Origin: Methanolinea sp.
GTDB lineage: Archaea > Halobacteriota > Methanomicrobia > Methanomicrobiales > Methanospirillaceae
NCBI GenBank assembly: GCA_018262855.1
Contig: JADFDO010000014.1
Coordinates: forward strand, 1 to 52,134
DNA length: 52,134 nt
Direction of reading: 5' to 3'
Both the position numbers and the translations under genes were made by a program. The notes beneath the pieces are model-generated. The model saw only the letters and a program-made list of their open reading frames with translations. It searched no databases and was not told the origin of the DNA. This document shows positions 9,015 to 17,720 of the stretch, piece by piece (positions within the stretch are counted from its first letter, which is position 1; each line of letters starts with the position of its first letter).

Positions 9015-10143
9015 TCACCCGGCACCCGCCTGCGACCTTCACCTCCATTCCTGTTTCTCCATCGCATCCTCTGCCAGGATGCTGCCATCGTTCATGATCG
9101 GTGCCGCGGAACGAAAGGGGCTTTCTGCACTGGGGAGTGCCGATGCCCTCCACCCTGGATGGAGGCGTATGTGGGCGGAGGCATCTTCATCCGCTGAAGA
9201 ACACGAAATGATCGTCGTGCCTTCCGCCGAAGAGGAGGATAAAAACCGGGTCCACCATCTCATCCTGATGGAAGAATTCGCAACCTTCTCCGAACTGCAT
9301 GCGATCCTTGAGCCCTTTGGGAAGGATCTCTCCCGTTCAGGCAGGCCGCGGATTCGCCTCGGCGCGGGGGAGATTGCACAACGGGTTCACGACCTCGGCG
9401 GGCTCATCGGCCCGGCTCACGCATTCACACCATGGACATCGCTCTATGCCAGCCACGACAGTGTAAAGGAGTGCTACGGGGAAGAACCGATCGATTTCCT
9501 GGAACTCGGCCTCTCCGCGGACAGTTCCTACGGGGCTTCCATCCCCGAACTCTACGGAATCCCGTTTCTCTCGAGTTCCGATGCCCATGGCCCCGACCCG
9601 GGGAGGCTTGGGAGGGAATTTGTCGTGCTTGAAGTCCGGGAACTCACCCCTGCGGGGATACTGGAGAGTATTGCGGGGGCACAGGTGGTCAGGAACGCAG
9701 GCCTCTTTCCGGAGGAGGGGAAGTACAACAGGACCGCGTGTTCGCGCTGCTTCCGGCAGTATACCCTCGAGGAGGCAACAGGCCTGGGATGGAAATGCCC
9801 GCAGGACAACGGGAGGATAAAAAAAGGTGTCGTCGACCGTGCCAGGGAGCTCTCCCGGGGAGCGCCACACCAGAGGCCGCCATACCTGCACCTCATCCCG
9901 CTGCCCGAGATTATCAGGCATGTGCTCTCCAGGTCATCATCTTCCTGCAGGGATGTGCGAACACTCTATGAAAGGTTCCTCTCATCATTCGGCGACGAGA
10001 TCAGCGTGCTCACGACGATCCCGGTCCCCGACCTCGCACAGGTGCATGAAGGCACCGCACGAGCGATCGATTCGCTCCGGTGCGGAAGGGTCAGCCTCTC
10101 TCCTGGAGGAGGGGGGCGCTACGGTACCTTCTCATTCTCTTGA
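9007..10143 (+). CDS. PHP-domain protein, Endonuclease Q-like
   Basis: The 378-residue protein has a PHP metal-binding domain and resembles Endonuclease Q, which nicks DNA 5' of deaminated bases (uracil, hypoxanthine) and abasic sites. PHP motifs seen are DLHLHS (10-15), GPAHAFTPW and SSSDAHGPD. A zinc-finger-like segment follows, with C245, C248 and C264, and then the helical tail PYLHLIPLPEIIRHVL. Where the fourth cysteine of a CPxC pair is expected, the sequence reads CPQDN, so that ligand appears lost. TTG 9007 gives a compact N-terminus just ahead of the first PHP motif; no ATG fits better. The activity is inferred from family. Confidence 0.8.
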   Translation: MSDHPAPACDLHLHSCFSIASSARMLPSFMIGAAERKGLSALGSADALHPGWRRMWAEASSSAEEHEMIVVPSAEEEDKNRVHHLILMEEFATFSELHAILEPFGKDLSRSGRPRIRLGAGEIAQRVHDLGGLIGPAHAFTPWTSLYASHDSVKECYGEEPIDFLELGLSADSSYGASIPELYGIPFLSSSDAHGPDPGRLGREFVVLEVRELTPAGILESIAGAQVVRNAGLFPEEGKYNRTACSRCFRQYTLEEATGLGWKCPQDNGRIKKGVVDRARELSRGAPHQRPPYLHLIPLPEIIRHVLSRSSSSCRDVRTLYERFLSSFGDEISVLTTIPVPDLAQVHEGTARAIDSLRCGRVSLSPGGGGRYGTFSFS

Positions 10144-10195
10144 TCATACCTCCCGGCTTGTTGAATCACCTGCGAATTCTCCATCGTATGGGACG

Positions 10196-10204
10196 AAAGT
10201 TTAA
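10196..10204 (+). promoter_or_regulatory. TATA-like box upstream of the ferredoxin gene
   Basis: The A/T-rich AAAGTTTAA lies about 30 nt upstream of the ferredoxin ATG at 10232, the spacing expected for a leaderless or very short-leader archaeal transcript. Assigned by eye. Confidence 0.4.
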
Positions 10205-10231
10205 GGGGGCACCGGGTGGTACAGTACCCGC

Positions 10232-10414
10232 ATGTTGGAGGTTCACCGCGATATATGCGGGTACTGCGGATGTTGCGTCTCGGTCTGCCCTGAGGGTGCC
10301 CTGGAGCTGATCGATGCCTACCTCGAAGTGGACAAAAAATGCACCGGCTGCGGTATCTGTGCCAAAGTCTGCCCTCTCGGGGCGCTGGAGGTCCTCGATG
10401 AAGTCAAAGTATGA
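10232..10414 (+). CDS. 2[4Fe-4S] ferredoxin, likely electron donor to geranylgeranyl reductase
   Basis: The 60-residue polyferredoxin-type protein carries two CxxCxxCxxxCP motifs (first: C9, C12, C15, C19; second: [12 protein letters not shown]), each ligating a [4Fe-4S] cluster. Its stop overlaps the downstream geranylgeranyl reductase gene by 17 nt. In Methanosarcina a ferredoxin gene beside the geranylgeranyl reductase gene encodes the reductase's electron donor, so the same role is inferred here from the pairing. Confidence 0.93.
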   Translation: MLEVHRDICGYCGCCVSVCPEGALELIDAYLEVDKKCTGCGICAKVCPLGALEVLDEVKV

Positions 10415-11594
10415 TCTGCTTGTCGTGGGAGGCGGTCCCGGCGGCGCCCTCGCAGCCCGGACAGCCGCGGAGAAGGGTCTCTCAGTCCTCCTCGTGGAAA
10501 AGCGCCCGGCGATTGGGGCGCCAGTACGCTGTGCGGAGGGAATCGGCAAGGAGGCCGTTGCGGAGTTTGTGAAACCGGATCCACGGTGGATCTCCGCAGA
10601 GCTGAAAGGGGCAGATATTGTCGCCCCCGACGGCACGACCATGACCCTTGCATCCGAGCAGGCCGGAAGCAAGGTCGGCTATATCCTTGATCGGAAGATC
10701 TTCGACCGTGAACTCGTGTGGCAGGCCGCCGAGGCAGGCGCAGATGTCGCGGTCAAGACTCGTGCAAGCGCCCCTCTCATCGAAGGGGGTGCGGTGAAGG
10801 GTGCGGTCCTCGAATTCTGCGGGGAAGCCCGCCGTGTCAACGCCGAGATCGTCATCGCCGCGGATGGCGTCGAATCCAAGTTCTCACGGTGGTGCGGCAT
10901 CGATACCACGGTCCCCGTGCGCGAGATCATGACCTCCGCCCAGTACCTGATGACCGATATCGATATCGATCCTGACAAGACCGTCTTCCTCCTCGGAAAC
11001 GAGGTAGCCCCCGAAGGATACCTCTGGATATTCCCGAAAGGTGACCGCACGGCAAATGTAGGAGTAGGGATCAGCGGGAAGAAGAGCGGCCAGGGCCACC
11101 GGGCCAGAGACTACCTTGACCGGTTCGTCTCAAAAAGGTTCCCAAAGGGGAAGACAATAGAACATATCGTGGGAGGAGTCTCTGTCTGCCAGCCTCTCGC
11201 CTGCACGGCCGGAGACGGCCTGATGATCGTCGGTGACGCGGCGAGGGTGGTCGATCCCCTCACGGGTGGCGGCATCTACAATGCCATGTTTACCGGGAAG
11301 CTGGCCGCTGAGAGAGCAGTGTCGGCGATCTCCGATGGGAATACCGGAAAGAGGGCGCTCATGCCCTATGATGCGGCATGGAGGAACTCCCACATGGGCA
11401 AGACCATAGCCCGCAACTGGCAGATCAAAGAGTACCTGATCAAGCTGCCTGATGAGAAACTGAACGCGATCATTCATTCCGCTGCCACACTGAAGATGAA
11501 GGAGTTTTCCACCCTCTCCCTCATCAAGGAACTGATGAAGAGGAACCCCAGGCTCGTCATGGAGCTTGCGGCACTGAAGGCATCACTCGGCTGA
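10398..11594 (+). CDS. Geranylgeranyl reductase family protein (archaeal lipid side-chain saturation)
   Basis: This FAD enzyme reduces the double bonds of digeranylgeranylglycerophospholipids to give phytanyl chains. The 398-residue sequence starts with the FAD-binding motif [14 protein letters not shown]. It contains CAEGIGKEA, the family YLWIFPKG segment and the second FAD motif [15 protein letters not shown]. The start ATG 10398 lies within the end of the ferredoxin gene. The last 12 nt overlap the convergent trkA gene on the other strand. Confidence 0.93.
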   Translation: MKSKYDLLVVGGGPGGALAARTAAEKGLSVLLVEKRPAIGAPVRCAEGIGKEAVAEFVKPDPRWISAELKGADIVAPDGTTMTLASEQAGSKVGYILDRKIFDRELVWQAAEAGADVAVKTRASAPLIEGGAVKGAVLEFCGEARRVNAEIVIAADGVESKFSRWCGIDTTVPVREIMTSAQYLMTDIDIDPDKTVFLLGNEVAPEGYLWIFPKGDRTANVGVGISGKKSGQGHRARDYLDRFVSKRFPKGKTIEHIVGGVSVCQPLACTAGDGLMIVGDAARVVDPLTGGGIYNAMFTGKLAAERAVSAISDGNTGKRALMPYDAAWRNSHMGKTIARNWQIKEYLIKLPDEKLNAIIHSAATLKMKEFSTLSLIKELMKRNPRLVMELAALKASLG

Positions 11595-12251
11595 TCGCCG
11601 CAGCTGGCGGTTCAGGATCGCGAGGGTCTCGTCTTCCGCCTCTTTTTTTGCAAACACCGTGATCGTATCGCCGGGCCGGATCTTCACATTCCCGCTCGGG
11701 ATAATCAGTTCTCCTCCAGACCTCCTTATCGCGATGAAAACGAAATCCTTGACCTTCATCTCCCTGATCTCGTGGTCCACGATGGGGGCTCCCTTCTCCG
11801 CAACCACCTCAAAGATGGTCCCGCCGGGAATTGACGCCAGCTGCTGCATCTGCGGGTTCTCGGCCCAGTAATAGAGCCTCTGCGCCACCAGTTCGTCGGG
11901 ATTCTCGGAGATCTTCACACCCACCTCCGAGAAGAGGTCGGAGTGCTCTTTCTGGTTGACAATGGAGACCACATTCGTCACCTTGAAGCGCTTCGCAAGC
12001 CAGCATGTCATCAGGTTGACGGAATCATCGCTCGTCGTGGCCACCAGCGCGTCGGCCCGGTCGATCCCCGCATCCTCCAGGATCGACTTGTCGGTTGCAT
12101 TTCCCGTGATTGCCAGAACATCGTGGTGCTCCAGGATCTCGCTGCAGCGCTGCTCGTCTCGGTCGATGATCACCACGTTATTCCCATGCTCAACCGCCAG
12201 CTGGGTGAGGTTTCTCCCGATACCGCCGAGTCCCACGATGATGATATACAT
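11583..12251 (-). CDS. trkA: TrkA-type potassium channel/transporter regulatory subunit
   Basis: The 222-residue cytoplasmic regulator of K+ uptake contains an N-terminal RCK/TrkA_N Rossmann domain ([13 protein letters not shown], with acidic IIDRDEQRC for NAD ribose binding). A C-terminal TrkA_C domain follows ([15 protein letters not shown] to [11 protein letters not shown]). No membrane subunit (TrkH or a channel) is adjacent. The ATG at 12251 faces a short A/T-rich intergenic stretch shared with the divergent rnhB gene. Its 3' end overlaps the GGR gene by 12 nt. Confidence 0.92.
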   Translation of the reverse strand: MYIIIVGLGGIGRNLTQLAVEHGNNVVIIDRDEQRCSEILEHHDVLAITGNATDKSILEDAGIDRADALVATTSDDSVNLMTCWLAKRFKVTNVVSIVNQKEHSDLFSEVGVKISENPDELVAQRLYYWAENPQMQQLASIPGGTIFEVVAEKGAPIVDHEIREMKVKDFVFIAIRRSGGELIIPSGNVKIRPGDTITVFAKKEAEDETLAILNRQLRRSAE

Positions 12252-12306
12252 GCGTTATGGGTTCAATCATGGGCCTTCAAATATTTTGCGGGCTGATACT
12301 CCTTTC

Positions 12307-12960
12307 GTGAACCTCTGCGGGATCGACGAGGCCGGAAAAGGAGCAGTGCTCGGTCCACTTGTGGTGGCGGGGGTGGTCTGCAGGAAGAAGGATGACCTCG
12401 CGGATCTCGGGGTAAAGGATTCAAAAGCACTGAGTCCAACAAGGAGGGAAGCACTCGCTGAAGCGATCAGAGGATCCTTTCCTATCGAAGTGCTTCACCT
12501 GTCACCCGCGGAGATCGACGGGAGGGGCATGTCCATGAACGCGCTCATGGCACGATCCCATGCCCGGGTGATCAACCTCCTCCACCCTTCGATCGCCATC
12601 GTGGATGCCTGCGATGTCGTGGCCTCCCGCTACGGTGCGATGGTCTCCGGCCATCTTGAGTGCCCCTGCCGGGTGATCTCCTGTCACCATGCAGACAGGG
12701 ACCACCCTGCCGTGTCAGCGGCAAGCATCATCGCCAAGGTGGAGCGCGACCGGGCCATTTCCCTTTTGAAAGAGGAGTACGGTACCATAGGTAGCGGTTA
12801 TCCCTCCGATCCGGATACTGTCAGGTTCCTTGACCAATACATGCGGAAACACTGCACCCCGCCACCCATTGCCCGAAGGAGCTGGGAGACTATCCGTGCA
12901 CTCGTAAGGGACTACGAGCAGGCAAGCCTTCTCGAGTATACCGGAAAATGCCGTGATTAA
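12307..12960 (+). CDS. rnhB: Ribonuclease HII
   Basis: RNase HII removes RNA from RNA/DNA hybrids and single ribonucleotides from DNA. The 217-residue protein has the catalytic motif GIDEAGKG (D7, E8), D100 in IAIVDACD and the conserved AASIIAKVERDRAI segment. The frame stays open far upstream through the region opposite trkA. GTG 12307 gives the family N-terminus immediately before the first catalytic motif. Confidence 0.95.
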   Translation: MNLCGIDEAGKGAVLGPLVVAGVVCRKKDDLADLGVKDSKALSPTRREALAEAIRGSFPIEVLHLSPAEIDGRGMSMNALMARSHARVINLLHPSIAIVDACDVVASRYGAMVSGHLECPCRVISCHHADRDHPAVSAASIIAKVERDRAISLLKEEYGTIGSGYPSDPDTVRFLDQYMRKHCTPPPIARRSWETIRALVRDYEQASLLEYTGKCRD

Positions 12961-13019
12961 CCCGCCGGTTTTTATCTTGTTGCACAGGTTTATCTGGATT
13001 TCTCACGAATAGTACAGGA

Positions 13020-14381
13020 ATGCACTGGCTCTTTTACGTGCTCATCGCGGTCTCTGCCTATGCACTCATAGCCGGAGCTATCTACATCAAAAAGGCTGCG
13101 TATGAACGTGAAAAGGCTGACAGAATCGCCTTCCCGGAGCATGAAGGGGACAGCCCGGCAGGAGCGATCTGGGATCTGTTCGTGTTTTATGGCCCGATCC
13201 TCGCAATAAAAACTGAAAAAGTGGGATTTTTCGACCAGTTCACCCGCTTCTCAGGCATTCTCCGGGTCTATGCGTCGTTCGGGGTGATCATGGTGGGGAT
13301 CATCTCGGTGGGAATCGCCATCATGCTCTTCATCTCGGTCCACATCACCCTGCTGTACCAGCCCGAGCCTACCGGGATTTATGCCCCCCAGAATATATTC
13401 CTGATACCCGGGCTGAATGAATATATCCCCTCAACCCTCGCAGTCTGGTGTGCCTTTGTTCTGACGATCGCAATCCACGAGTTCGGCCATGCGATCCTAT
13501 GCAGGGTTGAGAAGATCAAAGTCCGTGGGATGGGGGTGCTGGTTGCGGTGATCCCCATCGGCTTTTTCGTGGAACCCGACGAGGAGGAACTCGAGAAGGT
13601 GAAGGGTCTCCCGAAGATCCGGATGTTCGGGGCGGGGATCACCAACAACATCGTGATAGGGGCACTCTGCTTCATATTGATGTTCCTCCTCGCAGGGATG
13701 GCGGTCCCCACAGGGGGACCGGTCCTCGCGGGGGTCTACCAGAACTTCTCCGCGTACGATGCAGGAGTCCCCACACCATCGATCATCACCGGCATCAACG
13801 GGATCCCGGTGGCGACGAGGGACGATGTATCTGCGCTTTTGAATGCAACACGTCCCGGAGATGAGATTGCCCTCACCGTGGAGCATGATGGCCAGCCTTC
13901 AACATATCTTCTGACGCTCTCGGCGTGGCCGCAGGAGCTGGGCCCCCGGGAATCCGGGTTCATGGGGGTGCACTATTACGACGGCGCCATGGTCATGGAG
14001 CAGGTAGACCAGGGCATCTCCCCGGCGGGGTTCTTCCGGTTCATCACGATCCCCTTTGATATGTCGGCGGGGGGCCAGGCGTTGCGGATCCTCGCCTTTG
14101 AGACGCCCGAAACGAAGTTATACCAGGAGCCGTTCCCGGGGTTCTGGGGGATCGTGCACCTCCTGTTCTGGTGCGCCTGGATCAATATCAACGTCGGGAT
14201 CTTCAACGCCATCCCCATGGTTCCTCTCGACGGAGGATATATTCTGAAAGAAGGCCTGGAGAGGTTGTTTGACAGGAGAGGCCTCGGGAGCTACGCCCTT
14301 CCTGTCACGACGTTCATCTCGTCCCTCATGCTCGTGATGCTCTTCTCAATCATCGCGATCCCCTACCTTCTCAAACTGTAG
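13020..14381 (+). CDS. Site-2 protease family (M50) intramembrane metalloprotease with PDZ domain
   Basis: The 453-residue multi-pass membrane protease has the zinc motif HEFGH (H153, E154, H157) in a transmembrane helix and the second signature NAIPMVPLDGGYI near residue 400, whose Asp is the third ligand. A PDZ-like region (GVYQNFSAYDAGVPTP to DEIALTVEHDG) lies between them. Hydrophobic segments are at 1-25, 85-110, 138-160, 215-235, 375-395 and the C-terminus. Substrates are unknown; family members release membrane-tethered regulators. Confidence 0.93.
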   Translation: MHWLFYVLIAVSAYALIAGAIYIKKAAYEREKADRIAFPEHEGDSPAGAIWDLFVFYGPILAIKTEKVGFFDQFTRFSGILRVYASFGVIMVGIISVGIAIMLFISVHITLLYQPEPTGIYAPQNIFLIPGLNEYIPSTLAVWCAFVLTIAIHEFGHAILCRVEKIKVRGMGVLVAVIPIGFFVEPDEEELEKVKGLPKIRMFGAGITNNIVIGALCFILMFLLAGMAVPTGGPVLAGVYQNFSAYDAGVPTPSIITGINGIPVATRDDVSALLNATRPGDEIALTVEHDGQPSTYLLTLSAWPQELGPRESGFMGVHYYDGAMVMEQVDQGISPAGFFRFITIPFDMSAGGQALRILAFETPETKLYQEPFPGFWGIVHLLFWCAWININVGIFNAIPMVPLDGGYILKEGLERLFDRRGLGSYALPVTTFISSLMLVMLFSIIAIPYLLKL

Positions 14382-14495
14382 CGGGCAGGAGGGAACCGGC
14401 TCCCGCCCCTTCGCCGTCAGAACCTATATGTGGCATTCTTCCAAAACTCTGAACCTGCAGCAAAAATCCCCGGCATGCCAATGGAGCCCTGATCC

Positions 14496-15710
14496 ATGAT
14501 CCTCGCACCCTGCAAGAAGATATACAAGAACGAGACCCAGCGCACCACCTCACCGGAGGACACGCTAGCCAGGGTTGAAAAAGCCCTCCCCGCAGCGGGT
14601 ATCACGAGAGTTGCAGATATCACGAGCCTTGACCGCGTGGGAATCCCGGTCTTCTCGAGCATACGCCCGACTGCCGGAAGGGGGGCGGTATCAGTGTATA
14701 ACGGGAAAGGGGCAACCCCGACAGAAGCGCGGGTTTCGGCCATCATGGAGGGGATCGAGCGGTATTCGGCAGAGGTTCCTCCCGGCAGCTCGCTCATCAC
14801 GGAGAGCTATTCCAAAATCAACAGGGAATACCCCTGCCTCGACCCGGATCTTCTTATCCTTCCTGCCCGGTCAGATCCGGTGATGCCGATCCCATGGGTC
14901 CGGGGTTTCGATCTTGTCGGGAACGAAGTGCTGATGGTTCCCGCAAGTGCGGTGTTTCACCCGCTCCCGGAAGAATATCCCCAGCTCTTCCGGACTTCGA
15001 CAAACGGCCTTGCGTCAGGCAATACCCTCGAGGAGGCGGTGTTCCACGCACTCATGGAGGTGATCGAGCGGGACGCCTGGTCCCTCGTGGAGGCACGCAG
15101 GAACACGGGGCCACGTGTCGGTGCAGTCAGTGAACCCCTCTCGCTCGACCTCCTCTCGCGTTTTTCATCAGCCGAGGTGGAGGTCGTCGTCAAGGACATC
15201 ACGAGCGATCTGAAAATCCCCACCTTCGCTGCGGTCTCTGATGACACCCGGCTCCGGGACCCTGCCCTCCTGACTATCGGCATGGGTACCCATACCAATG
15301 CAGCAATTGCCCTGCTGCGGGCACTCACCGAGGTGGCACAGAGCCGGCTGACCCAGATCCACGGTGCCAGGGAGGACACCCCCACAGCTGACATCAGGAA
15401 GAAGATCGGGTATGAACGGGTCAGGCGGATGAATAAATACTGGTTCGATGCAGAATCCGAGATACCCTTCTCATCAGTCACCTCATGTGACACCGATGAC
15501 TTCCTCACCGACATCACGATGACGATTGCCCGGCTGAAATCGGCCGGCATGGATCGCGTGATCGTCGTCGACCTCACCCGCCCCGAGCTCGGGGTACCGG
15601 TGGTCCGGGTCATCGTCCCGGGCCTGGAATCGTTCGCGATGGACCAGGAACGCATGGGAGCGCGTTGCCGTGCCGCACGAGATCGTCGTATTTCTGGGTC
15701 CAAGCTGTAG
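14496..15710 (+). CDS. ycaO: YcaO protein of the methanogen YcaO-TfuA pair (McrA thioglycine formation)
   Basis: YcaO enzymes activate backbone amides with ATP. In methanogens the YcaO-TfuA pair installs thioglycine in the McrA subunit of methyl-coenzyme M reductase. The 404-residue protein has the family start ILAPCKKIYKNETQRT and the conserved ATP-binding region including EARVSAIMEGIERYSAE. Later segments are FHALMEVIERDAW and RALTEVAQSRLTQIHGARED. The next gene, tfuA, overlaps its end by 41 nt. No mcr genes are in the window, so the substrate is assigned from family knowledge. Confidence 0.93.
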   Translation: MILAPCKKIYKNETQRTTSPEDTLARVEKALPAAGITRVADITSLDRVGIPVFSSIRPTAGRGAVSVYNGKGATPTEARVSAIMEGIERYSAEVPPGSSLITESYSKINREYPCLDPDLLILPARSDPVMPIPWVRGFDLVGNEVLMVPASAVFHPLPEEYPQLFRTSTNGLASGNTLEEAVFHALMEVIERDAWSLVEARRNTGPRVGAVSEPLSLDLLSRFSSAEVEVVVKDITSDLKIPTFAAVSDDTRLRDPALLTIGMGTHTNAAIALLRALTEVAQSRLTQIHGAREDTPTADIRKKIGYERVRRMNKYWFDAESEIPFSSVTSCDTDDFLTDITMTIARLKSAGMDRVIVVDLTRPELGVPVVRVIVPGLESFAMDQERMGARCRAARDRRISGSKL

Positions 15711-16332
15711 CCGGGATGTGGCAGAAGCCGTGCTCCGTGCACACTACATGCCCCCTGCCGCACGCGGTGACCTGACTGCGGCAGCCGCAGCCGGCGCACG
15801 CATCATCACCCTCATAGACGGTGTCTTCTTCCAGGAGAGTGCAGTGGGGCACCGGGAGGTCCTGGCAGCCCTGGCATCAGGGATTCGGGTGGTTGGCGCC
15901 TCGAGCATGGGGGCGCTTCGCGCCGCGGAGCTCGATTCGCTCGGAATGGAAGGTATCGGGGTCGTCTACCGGCTCTACCGCGAGGGCACCCTGATCTCCG
16001 ACGACGAGGTTGCACTGGTGTACGATCCCGAGACCTACCTGCCCCTCTCAGAACCCCTCGTGAATATCCGTTGCACCCTCCGGAAAGCCAGGGATGAAGG
16101 GATCCTTACGCATGATGATGCCGGTGCACTCCTCTCCATCGCCCGTTCGCTCTATTTTCCCGACCGGACCTACCCGCAGATCTGCAGGGTCGCACAGCAC
16201 AGCATCCCTCCAGCGATCCTGGATTCGTTCCTTGAGTTCACCCGTCACCATGCAGTGGACCAAAAGAGGGAGGACGCACTCGCCGCGCTCCGGCGGACGA
16301 AAGAGATCGCGGATGAGCTGGAGCGAGCGTAA
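15670..16332 (+). CDS. tfuA: TfuA family protein, partner of YcaO
   Basis: TfuA-domain proteins accompany YcaO enzymes and are thought to assist sulfur delivery in McrA thioamidation. The 220-residue product shows the family segments IVVFLGPSCSRDVAEAVL, PPAARGDLTAA, ITLIDGVFFQESAVGHREVL and GASSMGALRAAELDSLGM. The GTG start at 15670 lies inside the 3' end of ycaO (41-nt overlap), consistent with coupling. The gene is convergent with the receiver gene at 17.1 kb, across the repeat region. Confidence 0.92.
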   Translation: MPHEIVVFLGPSCSRDVAEAVLRAHYMPPAARGDLTAAAAAGARIITLIDGVFFQESAVGHREVLAALASGIRVVGASSMGALRAAELDSLGMEGIGVVYRLYREGTLISDDEVALVYDPETYLPLSEPLVNIRCTLRKARDEGILTHDDAGALLSIARSLYFPDRTYPQICRVAQHSIPPAILDSFLEFTRHHAVDQKREDALAALRRTKEIADELERA

Positions 16333-16399
16333 TTCCCCCATCCTCAGTTCATTAAATCTCCGTCTTCACGTGCATTTTCTCGCTACCCCTGCCCACAGG

Positions 16400-16522
16400 C
16401 TATCGCGTCTCGGGGGTGGTCCTGATGGGGATTCTCCCCCTCCGGTCACAATAAAACCGCACTCCCTCTCAGACGTTCTTGGGGCTGATGCCCCGCCGCT
16501 GTGGTATCCCATATTGCGATAG
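16400..16522 (+). repeat. 123-nt intergenic element, copy 1
   Basis: The unit begins CTATCGC (16400-16406) and ends GCGATAG (16516-16522), a 7-bp terminal inverted repeat. Inside are GTGGTCC, a G/C hairpin, GGTCAC, then TAAAACCGCACTCC and the small hairpin GGGGCTGATGCCCC. Copy 3 has exactly the same length and order. No reading frame is conserved. A short GCCCACAG motif precedes it. Confidence 0.85.
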
Positions 16523-16672
16523 GGCCCGTGGAGCAGGAGGGGGTTCTACACCCTCCTGCGGGGGAACAAGGGCAGGGAAATTCTCCCCCCTCTGGTCACA
16601 GTAAAACCGCACTCCCCCTCAGACGCTCTTGGGGCTGATGCCCCGCCGCTGTGGCATCCCGAATTGCGATAG
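16523..16672 (+). repeat. Repeat element copy 2, with replaced left half
   Basis: The right half, from GGTCACAGTAAAACC at about 16595 to GCGATAG ending at 16672, matches copies 1 and 3 almost exactly. The left half is different. It starts GAGCAGGAGG and folds as the hairpin GCAGGAGGG/CCCTCCTGC, then CGGGGGAACAAGGG. The same left half reappears at 27.87-27.95 kb. This looks like recombination between two repeat families. Confidence 0.75.
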
Positions 16673-16728
16673 GTTCCGTGCTGAGTATATCCTCTTCTGG
16701 CCGAATTCGAATCCCACCTGCCCACAGT

Positions 16729-16851
16729 TTATCGCGTCTCAGGCGTGGTCCGGAGGGAATTCACACCCTTCCTGTCACAGTAAAACCGCACTCCCCCTCA
16801 GACGCTCTTGGGGCTGATGCCCCGCCGCTGTGGCATCCCGAATTGCGATAG
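16729..16851 (+). repeat. 123-nt intergenic element, copy 3
   Basis: This copy is the same length and internal order as copy 1, from TTATCGC (one change from CTATCGC) to GCGATAG. It contains GTGGTCC at 16745-16751 and the GGGGCTGATGCCCC hairpin near 16810. The inner hairpin arms (GGAGGG with CCTTCC) differ from those of copy 1. Confidence 0.85.
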
Positions 16852-16908
16852 AGCCCGTGCTGAGAAAAAATTCAGGTTAAATCTCCAACAATTCACCCTG
16901 CCCACAGA

Positions 16909-16964
16909 CTATCGCGTTTCCGGGGGAGGGGACAGGGGAGGGGGATTCTCCCCCTCCCCCAATG
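16909..16964 (+). repeat. Partial repeat element, copy 4
   Basis: The GCCCACAG leader and CTATCGCG start are present, followed by a long G-run/C-run hairpin (about 16934-16961) in place of the GTGGTCC hairpin. The right half is missing. It lies about 120 nt from the 3' end of the convergent receiver gene and might act as a terminator. Confidence 0.65.
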
Positions 16965-17084
16965 ATTAGCTGATGCATCTCTTGGGAACAAGAACATGTA
17001 CTGGAGTAATCAGAGACTGGTGCAAAAAAAGGCTGAACCGGTGAAATGGGGATCTGGAAAAAGCGAGAATCCCTAAAAAAACGG

Positions 17085-17720
17085 TTACGCGGGTGGAGTG
17101 ACTGTCGAGAACTCGCCGCGCAACTGCTCCAGGCGTTCCTGCTGGAAACGGATATTCATACCCATGCTGCGGATTGCAAGCCCGATTTCGTCCCCGATCT
17201 TGACCTTCTCATCGTTGATCTTGTAGGTATTCTCGAGCAGCTTGAGCAGGCGGTTATTGATATCGATGCTCTTCCACAGCCGGCGGTATTCATCGATGGT
17301 CTTCTGGTCAATTCCTGCAGCGGTCGCATTCTGGATATCGATCTCGATCATCCTCTTCCTTTTGAGCTGGCCCTCGATCGCTTCGTACAGCTCCTTGTGG
17401 GTGATCGGCTTCATGATGTAATCCTCGATATAGATCCCGTATTCCTGCGCTTCAGAGGGGGTGAGCTGTTTTGCGGTGAGCATCATGACCGGGATCTCCT
17501 TCAGTTCGGGCGTATTTTTGAGATGCATGAGAGTCGCCCAGCCATCCATTGGTTCCATCATGATATCGAGGAGTATAAGGTCCGGTTTGACTGTCGTGAG
17601 AGTATCGAGAGCTTCCTGGCCTCCGTAGGCCGCAACCGTCTGGTATCCCCCCCGCTGGAGCATCGTGACAAAGATATCGACAATAAACGGGCTGTCGTCA
17701 ATGACCATCACAGTATACAT
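17085..17720 (-). CDS. Single-domain response regulator with helical C-terminal extension
   Basis: The 211-residue protein has an N-terminal receiver domain (1-120) with the acidic pair D8/D9 in VMVIDDSP, phospho-acceptor D52 in LILLDIMM, then MMLTAK and MKPI for the switch Thr and Lys. Residues 120-205 are helical and carry no DNA-binding motif I recognise, so output is probably protein interaction. The ATG overlaps the stop of the upstream Roadblock gene by 1 nt (TGATG), so the two are translated together. The partner kinase is not adjacent. Confidence 0.92.
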   Translation of the reverse strand: MYTVMVIDDSPFIVDIFVTMLQRGGYQTVAAYGGQEALDTLTTVKPDLILLDIMMEPMDGWATLMHLKNTPELKEIPVMMLTAKQLTPSEAQEYGIYIEDYIMKPITHKELYEAIEGQLKRKRMIEIDIQNATAAGIDQKTIDEYRRLWKSIDINNRLLKLLENTYKINDEKVKIGDEIGLAIRSMGMNIRFQQERLEQLRGEFSTVTPPA

